Below, piece by piece: positions 58,652-64,000 of a DNA stretch of 64,000 nucleotides; the first letter of the stretch is position 1; each line of letters starts with the position of its first letter. Origin of the DNA: an uncultured Bacteroidota bacterium (GTDB lineage Bacteria > Bacteroidota > Bacteroidia > Flavobacteriales > Flavobacteriaceae); assembly GCA_902622595.1 (NCBI GenBank), contig CACNQM010000001.1, forward strand, positions 186,001 through 250,000. Direction: 5' to 3'. The notes under the pieces are model-generated. The model searched no databases. It saw nothing but the letters and a program-made list of their open reading frames with translations, and was not told the DNA's origin. Position numbers and translations under genes: made by a program.

Positions 58652-58879
58652 TCAATTTAATTTATTCTTAGGTCCAAGAGTACCATTTAATATATTATTA
58701 ATTCCTCTATATCCACAAAAAATAGCTAATACAAGAAGGATTGCTCCAATGATAAGTACAAATAAAAAAAATGGGTGATCTTGATTGTTAAATGCTTGTG
58801 AGACAATTACTGGGGCTATAAAACACAAAGATATCCCAACGAAAACTTGAATAAAACCTTTCCTTAAGTATTTATTCAT
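58652..58879 (-). CDS. Small two-helix membrane protein (DUF6095-like)
   Basis: This is a 75-residue protein with a short basic start (MNKYLRKGF) and two hydrophobic segments (about 10-28 and 38-58). Between them is a loop containing FNNQDHPFF, and the basic end is GPKNKLN. The loop and length resemble the DUF6095 family of small flavobacterial membrane proteins, recalled from memory and not checked. Its start overlaps murQ by 8 bases, so it is translated with murQ. Function unknown. Confidence 0.75.
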   Translation of the reverse strand: MNKYLRKGFIQVFVGISLCFIAPVIVSQAFNNQDHPFFLFVLIIGAILLVLAIFCGYRGINNILNGTLGPKNKLN

Positions 58880-59687
58880 TTGAAAAATTATCTATGGCAG
58901 AGCGGATACTCTTATACTTCAGAATTAGTTCATTAGCTTTTTCCTCATTTACCTTTAATTCTTCCATAATAATTCTTCTTGCTCTTTTGTTAAGCTTAGC
59001 ATTACTCATCTGCATATCAATCATTTTATTTCCTCTTACATGTCCGTCAAGAATCATAGAGATTGTTGAGATCATATTTAAGATAAGTTTTTGAGCAGTT
59101 CCAGCTTTTAATCTTGAGCTACCAGTTAAGAATTCTGGACCAACGATAACTTCAATTTTAAAATCAGCATATTTTGATAAGGGGGAGTTCTCATTACACA
59201 CAATACATCCAGTAGATATATTATTATCTTGACATGCCTTTAGGCCTCCAACCACATAAGGGGTAGTTCCAGAAGCAGCAATTCCAATTACAAAGTCACC
59301 GTCTGTAATGTTATGTTCAGAGAGATCTTTCCAAGCTTGACTCAAATCATCTTCAGCAATTTCAATCGAACTGTACAATGCTGGAATGCCACCAGCAATT
59401 AGACCAACAACTTTTTCTGGAGGTGTCCCAAATGTTGGAGGGCACTCTGATGCATCTAAAACACCTAGTCTTCCACTAGTACCGGCTCCTATGTAAAATA
59501 ATCTGCCACCTTTCATAATCTTAGGTGCAATATTTTCAATTAGAATTGTGATATCAGGCAGAACTTTATTTACGGCTTTTAGAGCATTATTATCTTCTTC
59601 ATGCATTGCCTTAACAAGTTCAATGACAGATTTTTTTTCTAAATCTTTGTGATTTGACTCTTGTTCTGTTACCTTATAAAAACTCAT
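58872..59687 (-). CDS. murQ: N-acetylmuramic acid 6-phosphate etherase
   Basis: This 271-residue SIS-domain protein has GRLFYIGAGTSGRLGVLDASECPPTFG and IGIAASGTTPYVVGGL, plus GSSRLKAGTAQKLILNMIST, all standard MurQ segments. It cleaves the lactyl ether of MurNAc-6-phosphate to GlcNAc-6-phosphate during cell-wall recycling. Its ATG overlaps the icd stop by one base (TAATG) and its end overlaps the small membrane protein by 8. Slightly shorter than the Escherichia coli enzyme (298) but typical of Bacteroidota. No muropeptide transporter is adjacent. Confidence 0.94.
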   Translation of the reverse strand: MSFYKVTEQESNHKDLEKKSVIELVKAMHEEDNNALKAVNKVLPDITILIENIAPKIMKGGRLFYIGAGTSGRLGVLDASECPPTFGTPPEKVVGLIAGGIPALYSSIEIAEDDLSQAWKDLSEHNITDGDFVIGIAASGTTPYVVGGLKACQDNNISTGCIVCNENSPLSKYADFKIEVIVGPEFLTGSSRLKAGTAQKLILNMISTISMILDGHVRGNKMIDMQMSNAKLNKRARRIIMEELKVNEEKANELILKYKSIRSAIDNFSNE

Positions 59688-60922
59688 TATTCTTTAGAAT
59701 TTAACTTTAAATCTAAGTTTTTCTTAAGTTCACCTAGGAATTCTTGTGTAGTAAGAAAATTTGAATCAACTAAATCCTCTCTAAAAACAAGCAAAGCTAA
59801 GTCTTTAGTCATTTTACCATCTTCCACTGTCTCAATACAAACTTCTTCTAAAATTTTACAGAATTTGATCAGCTCCTTGTTATTATCAAGTTTACCTCTG
59901 TGCATTAACCCTCTTGTCCAAGCAAAAATTGATGCGATAGGATTTGTAGATGTTTCCTCACCCTTTTGATGTCTCCTGTAATGTCTAGTTACAGTGCCAT
60001 GAGCTGCTTCTGCTTCTAAAGTTTTTCCGTCAGGTGTAACAAGTGTTGAAGTCATTAGTCCTAAAGATCCAAACCCTTGAGCTACAACATCAGATTGAAC
60101 ATCTCCATCATAATTTTTACAAGCCCATACAAAACCACCTTTCCACTTAATTGCAGCAGCAACCATATCATCAATCAGTCTGTGTTCGTATGTTATGTTT
60201 TCTTTTTCAAATTTATCTTTAAACTCATTTTCAAAAACTTCTTCAAATATATCTTTGAAGCGACCATCATAAGCTTTTAATATTGTATTCTTTGTTGATA
60301 GATAGAGAGGCCATCTTTTGGTTAAAGCCATGTTCATACAAGATCTTGCAAAACCATAAATGGATGAGTCTATGTTATACATGGACATTGCGATACCGTC
60401 CTCTTCGAAATTATAAACTTCCCAGGTTTTTGACTCAGAGCCATCTAAAGGTGTAAATTTCATCTCTAATTTACCTGGACCATGAGTTGTCACATCTGTT
60501 GCTCGATATTGATCACCAAATGCATGCCTTCCTATACAGATTGGTCTTGACCAACCTTGAACATATCTTGGTATTGACCTACAAATTATAGGCTCCCTAA
60601 AAACAGTACCACCAACAATATTCCTAATGGTGCCGTTAGGAGATTTGTACATTCGATTGAGAGAAAATTCTTCAACCCTTTTTTCATCAGGAGTAATTGT
60701 AGCGCATTTAATACCAACATTATGTTTCTTGATAGCATTTGCCGCATCGATTGTAATTTGATCATCAGTTTTATCTCTAGACTTTATTCCAAGATCATAA
60801 TATATAATATCAAGATCTAAATAGTCTAGAATTAATTTTTCTTTTATAAATTTCCAGATAATTCGAGCCATTTCATCACCATCTATTTCAACTATGGGAT
60901 TGGCTACTTTAATTTTTGACAT
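59687..60922 (-). CDS. icd: NADP-dependent isocitrate dehydrogenase (eukaryote-like homodimeric type)
   Basis: This 411-residue protein begins [18 protein letters not shown] and has [37 protein letters not shown] and the NADP-binding end [12 protein letters not shown]. These closely follow the mitochondrial/cytosolic IDH1/IDH2 type rather than the Escherichia coli Icd type. It oxidises isocitrate to 2-oxoglutarate and provides NADPH. It is located 5 bases after rplS and couples to murQ by a one-base overlap, an operon mixing translation, central metabolism and wall recycling. Confidence 0.96.
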   Translation of the reverse strand: MSKIKVANPIVEIDGDEMARIIWKFIKEKLILDYLDLDIIYYDLGIKSRDKTDDQITIDAANAIKKHNVGIKCATITPDEKRVEEFSLNRMYKSPNGTIRNIVGGTVFREPIICRSIPRYVQGWSRPICIGRHAFGDQYRATDVTTHGPGKLEMKFTPLDGSESKTWEVYNFEEDGIAMSMYNIDSSIYGFARSCMNMALTKRWPLYLSTKNTILKAYDGRFKDIFEEVFENEFKDKFEKENITYEHRLIDDMVAAAIKWKGGFVWACKNYDGDVQSDVVAQGFGSLGLMTSTLVTPDGKTLEAEAAHGTVTRHYRRHQKGEETSTNPIASIFAWTRGLMHRGKLDNNKELIKFCKILEEVCIETVEDGKMTKDLALLVFREDLVDSNFLTTQEFLGELKKNLDLKLNSKE

Positions 60923-60927
60923 GAGAT

Positions 60928-61272
60928 TTATACTTCTTTAATCCTTGCTTTCTTTCCTCTAAGATCTCTAAAGTAGTAAATTCTTGATTGTCTAACTTTA
61001 CCTTTCTTATTAACTTCGATTTTATTTAAAGCAGGCATGTTTAATGGGAAAATCCTTTCAACTCCAACAGTTCCTGACATTTTTCTAATAGTAAATGTTT
61101 TAGATTCTCCTCTTCCTTTAATCTGAATAACGACTCCTTTAAAAGATTGAGTTCTAACTTTGTCACCTTCTCTAATTTCATAATAAACGGTAATTGTATC
61201 ACCTGATGAGAAAGATGGAAAATCATTTTTAGTGACAAGTTTCTCTTGAACTAGACTTACTGTTGAATTCAT
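60928..61272 (-). CDS. rplS: 50S ribosomal protein L19
   Basis: This protein has 114 residues from ATG 61272 ([13 protein letters not shown]), which matches the usual L19 start. An in-frame ATG at 61305 would add 11 residues that the family lacks. It has [53 protein letters not shown] and the end [14 protein letters not shown], all typical of L19. It sits at the 30S-50S interface. It follows trmD by 56 bases, the usual trmD-rplS order although rpsP and rimM are not here. Confidence 0.97.
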   Translation of the reverse strand: MNSTVSLVQEKLVTKNDFPSFSSGDTITVYYEIREGDKVRTQSFKGVVIQIKGRGESKTFTIRKMSGTVGVERIFPLNMPALNKIEVNKKGKVRQSRIYYFRDLRGKKARIKEV

Positions 61273-61328
61273 TAGATTTTTTTTAGTTGATTTGATTAAC
61301 TTCAAACACGCGCAAAAATAAACCTTTT

Positions 61329-62006
61329 TTAATCATTATCAAAAAGATTTGGTCTAAGTAATTTTGTCCTTTCAATTGATTTCTCGTCATTCCATTTTTG
61401 AATCTCCTTATCATTACCGGATAATAGAACCTTGGGAACTTTCATCCCTTTGTAAATTTCAGGTCTAGTATAAATGGGAGGAGATAATAGATTATCTTGA
61501 AAGGTATCAGATAAGGCTGATGATTCATCTCCTATAATTCCAGGTAGTAGTCTTATAATTGAATCACATAGAACTGCTGCAGGGAGTTCTCCTCCAGATA
61601 CAACAAATTCACCTATTGAAATTTCTTTTGTTATTATATGCTCTCTGACTCTATGATCAATACCTTTATAATGTCCGCAAATAATTATTATGTTGTTTAA
61701 TGTAGAAAAATAGTTTGCTGTTTTTTGATTTAATAAATCTCCATCAGGAGTGAGATAAATTATTTCATCATAATTGTTAGTTTCCTTAAGTTGTTCAATG
61801 CACCTATCAATTGGTTCGATTTTTATTACCATCCCTGGGAATCCACCATAAGGGTAATCATCTACTTTTCTTGAATTGTCAGCAAACTCTCTCAGATTGT
61901 GTGTTTTAATTACAACCTTATTAAAATCGATTGCTTTTTTTATAATTGAGAAAGAATTAAGGTTATCAAATACATCTGGAAATAAAGTAAGAACATCAAT
62001 CCTCAT
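61329..62006 (-). CDS. trmD: tRNA (guanine-N1)-methyltransferase
   Basis: This 225-residue SPOUT-class enzyme has RIDVLTLFPDVFD, VDDYPYGGFPGMVI, the trefoil-knot region IIICGHYKGIDHRVRE and ISIGEFVVSGGELPAAVL, and the end RPEIYKG. It adds the m1G37 mark to tRNAs and prevents +1 frameshifting. It starts at an ATG overlapping the HtrA stop by one base (TAATG), so both are translated from one message. Length is typical. Confidence 0.97.
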   Translation of the reverse strand: MRIDVLTLFPDVFDNLNSFSIIKKAIDFNKVVIKTHNLREFADNSRKVDDYPYGGFPGMVIKIEPIDRCIEQLKETNNYDEIIYLTPDGDLLNQKTANYFSTLNNIIIICGHYKGIDHRVREHIITKEISIGEFVVSGGELPAAVLCDSIIRLLPGIIGDESSALSDTFQDNLLSPPIYTRPEIYKGMKVPKVLLSGNDKEIQKWNDEKSIERTKLLRPNLFDND

Positions 62007-63139
62007 TAATTTGAGCTTTTCTTCAAAGTTACTATTGCTGTTTTTAATTTTCCATCTCTCACATAGTTTACTTCAACTTTATCACCAGGTCTTTTTGATG
62101 AGAGATATCCAGATAGATCAGAAAACCTATTGATCTTAAAACCATCTACAGACTTAATTATATCACCTCTTGTTAATCCGGCAGAACCAGCTCCAAAACC
62201 TTCTTCAATTTCATCAATATAGAAGCCCTCAGTTTCATTTATATTAAGTTGTCTGGAATATGAAGATTTTAATGCTACACCTCTTACCCCTAAAAGACCT
62301 TTCTGAACATCTCCGTATTCAATGATATCTTCAAATATTTTTCTTACGGTGTTACTAGGAACAGCAAAAGAATATCCTACATATCCACCAGTCATGGATT
62401 GAATGAGAGTATTGATTCCTATCAATTCGCCTTGGATATTAACTAAAGCACCTCCACTATTTCCAAAATTTACTGCTGCATCAGTTTGAATAAATGATTG
62501 ATTTTTTTGATCATACTCGTTTAGATCTCTTGATTTTGAGCTTACTATACCAGCAGTAACTGTAGAATTTAAATTATAAGGATTCCCCACTGCCAGGACC
62601 CATTCTCCAATCAATGTTGAATCTGAATCACCAAAGAAGATGTAGTCTAATTTGATATTAGAATCAATTTTAAGTACTGCAATGTCTGTTACCTCGTCAA
62701 ATCCAATAATTTCAGCTTCATATTCTTTATTATTATTTGTTGTTACAATTACTTCAGATGAATTCTCAATGACATGATAATTAGTAATAATATAGCCATC
62801 AGGTGAAATTATTACACCCGATCCAGTTCCAACCTTTTTTTTTGAATCATCTCCGTAGAAAAATTGTAAAGCCCAGCTATCACTTTCTTCAACAATACTA
62901 GTATTTTTTACATGAACCACTGCATCAATAGTCTTGCTAGCAGCAAAAGTTAAATCTGGAAGAGATGATGTGCCAAAATTTTTTTGAGTATTGCTATTAA
63001 CTGAAAACGCAGAGACGGGGTTACTGATAAATTTAGTTTGATAATCTATTTTGTTATTATTATTAACACTACTGTATACTATTAATGTTAAAATTGAACA
63101 AAAAATGGAGACACAAAGAATTTTTATATACAGTTTCAT
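62006..63139 (-). CDS. HtrA/Deg-family serine protease with one PDZ domain
   Basis: This 377-residue protein has an N-terminal hydrophobic segment (residues 4-22) that can be a signal anchor. The trypsin-like domain has the full catalytic triad: H122 (TNYHVIEN), D152 (TDIAVLKI) and S228 (GNSGGAL). One PDZ domain follows (about 285-370, GLLGVRG to the end). A single PDZ and a likely anchor resemble DegS more than the two-PDZ DegP/DegQ. It probably acts in periplasmic quality control or stress signalling. It is the first gene of the minus-strand run to trmD and rplS. Confidence 0.92.
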   Translation of the reverse strand: MKLYIKILCVSIFCSILTLIVYSSVNNNNKIDYQTKFISNPVSAFSVNSNTQKNFGTSSLPDLTFAASKTIDAVVHVKNTSIVEESDSWALQFFYGDDSKKKVGTGSGVIISPDGYIITNYHVIENSSEVIVTTNNNKEYEAEIIGFDEVTDIAVLKIDSNIKLDYIFFGDSDSTLIGEWVLAVGNPYNLNSTVTAGIVSSKSRDLNEYDQKNQSFIQTDAAVNFGNSGGALVNIQGELIGINTLIQSMTGGYVGYSFAVPSNTVRKIFEDIIEYGDVQKGLLGVRGVALKSSYSRQLNINETEGFYIDEIEEGFGAGSAGLTRGDIIKSVDGFKINRFSDLSGYLSSKRPGDKVEVNYVRDGKLKTAIVTLKKSSN

Positions 63140-63208
63140 TTTTATTTGTAAAAATAAGATATTAAAAATTTAATAATTATATTTTAACTATTGTTTAACT
63201 AGAACAAG

Positions 63209-63712
63209 ATGAAATTAAGACTTAGAGCTCTAGAACCTTCTGATCTTGAAATGATGTATGATATTGAAAATGATAAATCCTTATGGTTTTATTCAAATAC
63301 TTCCTCACCTTTTTCAAAACATACTTTGAAAAATTTTATAGAAAATTCACACCTGGATATTCTTGATCATAAACAAGTTAGACTTGTAATATATGATGAT
63401 TCTAATTCTTATGGCTTCATAGACCTTTTCGATTATGATCACATTAATAGGAGGGCTGGAATTGGAATTGTTATATTTGAAAGATTTAGATCTAAAGGTA
63501 TAGGTTCTTTATCACTTAAATTAATTGAAGAACATGTTTTAAATCATGTGCCAATTCATCAGTTATATGCAAATATTTCTTCAAATAATTTTGAGAGTAT
63601 TTCATTGTTTAAAAAAAATGGCTATAGTAGAGTCGGTGTGAAAAAAGATTGGGTGTTTTATAAAAATAAATTTAATGATGTGGTTTTATTTCAAAAAATT
63701 TTAAATAAATGA
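63209..63712 (+). CDS. GNAT family N-acetyltransferase (RimJ/RimL-like)
   Basis: This 167-residue protein has MKLRLRALEPSDLEMMYDIEND at the start and the acetyl-CoA motif FRSKGIGSLSLKLIEEHV near 105-120, then NISSNNFESISLFKKNGYSRVG, typical of RimJ/RimL or SpeG-type GNATs. The acceptor is unknown. It ends with an ATGA overlap with the mltG gene, so the two are translated together. It is divergent from the HtrA gene across 69 bases. Confidence 0.88.
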   Translation: MKLRLRALEPSDLEMMYDIENDKSLWFYSNTSSPFSKHTLKNFIENSHLDILDHKQVRLVIYDDSNSYGFIDLFDYDHINRRAGIGIVIFERFRSKGIGSLSLKLIEEHVLNHVPIHQLYANISSNNFESISLFKKNGYSRVGVKKDWVFYKNKFNDVVLFQKILNK

Positions 63713-64000
63713 AGTATTTAAAAATTATAATACCAATTTCAATTTTGTCTTTAATATTTATTATAGATTATTATAATAAATATTACAGACCTAATACTTC
63801 CTTTGAATCTGAAAGTATATTCCTTTATGTAATGAAAGATGACAGTATAGCTTTTAGAGACTCTATCTCAAAATACATCAAATCTGAAAAAACATTTTAT
63901 AAAGTTGCAGAAAAACTAGGATACCTTGAAAATATTAAAACAGGAAGATTCAAAATAAAGAGGGGTATAGGAAATAATGATATTGTTAATTCTTTAAAAT
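63709..64000 (+). CDS. mltG: Endolytic murein transglycosylase MltG, N-terminal part (truncated by window edge)
   Basis: The frame opens at ATG 63709, four bases before the GNAT stop ends, and runs off the window after about 97 residues. It has one N-terminal membrane helix (ILSLIFIIDYY) and then the LysM-like region with GRFKIKRGIGNNDIVNSLK, which closely matches the GRYKIKKGMSNNDIVN segment of Bacteroidota MltG. MltG cuts nascent glycan strands at the inner membrane. The catalytic part lies beyond the window. Confidence 0.85.
   Translation, partial: MKYLKIIIPISILSLIFIIDYYNKYYRPNTSFESESIFLYVMKDDSIAFRDSISKYIKSEKTFYKVAEKLGYLENIKTGRFKIKRGIGNNDIVNSLK

Noticed and set aside
1-64000. CRISPR array, insertion sequence, prophage, toxin-antitoxin or defence system
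   Set aside because: No spaced direct repeats, transposase, integrase or known defence domains were seen on either strand.

Overview
The window is a compact, visibly A+T-rich stretch of a chromosome from a member of the Bacteroidota, most likely a marine, streamlined Flavobacteriia. The evidence is the gene families (DUF5117-type zinc metalloprotease, a TonB-linked outer-membrane barrel with a CarboxypepD_reg-like N-terminus, a DUF6095-like small protein, a LeuA/LeuA2 pair, a eukaryote-like NADP-IDH), promoter elements of the Bacteroidota type (TTTG then TAnnTTTG) and almost no intergenic space. Many neighbouring genes overlap by 1 to 11 bases. There is no rRNA, insertion sequence, prophage, CRISPR array or plasmid function in view. 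Species cannot be named from the sequence alone.

Layout. 1-517 is the 3' end of hisS, followed on the minus strand by a sterol-desaturase-like hydroxylase and a secreted M1 peptidase. 3236-11737 is one tight plus-strand run: a secreted HEXXHXXGXXH metalloprotease, an M14 carboxypeptidase-like protein, an Nramp-fold transporter and pxpABC (5-oxoprolinase). It looks like a peptide and pyroglutamate catabolic operon. 11727-16853 holds an orphan secreted protein, an SLC13 symporter, glycerate kinase, tRNA-Ser(UGA), proC and a TauE/SafE permease. 16843-22249 is a minus-strand envelope operon (ftsK, lolA-like, lptF/G-like, ribB). Then come nhaC, tilS, a DsbD-like protein, a nitroreductase and an aldehyde dehydrogenase.

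28985-42932 is a branched-chain amino acid block: ilvD-B-N-C-A plus a gapN-like dehydrogenase on the plus strand converge on leuA-C-D-leuA2-leuB on the minus strand. Next are a helical-repeat protein, an RluA-type synthase, panB, dnaK, a hotdog thioesterase, a PAS-UbiA fusion, a CPBP protease, a GNAT and fumC. 52742-52900 is a 52-residue membrane microprotein behind a textbook Bacteroidota promoter. 52897-63139 is minus-strand: a TonB-family barrel, then (in transcription order) an HtrA protease, trmD, rplS, icd, murQ, a DUF6095-like gene, thrS, infC, rpmI and rplT. The window ends with a GNAT and the 5' part of mltG.

Points of most interest are the PAS-UbiA fusion, the Nramp-like protein without the metal-binding residues sitting in the pxp operon, infC with a non-AUG start, a cluster of five TATCAT sites upstream of ilvD, and the 52-residue microprotein. 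I see no clearly new multi-gene defence or mobile system; most of the window is housekeeping. Base composition and homology statements are by eye, not computed.
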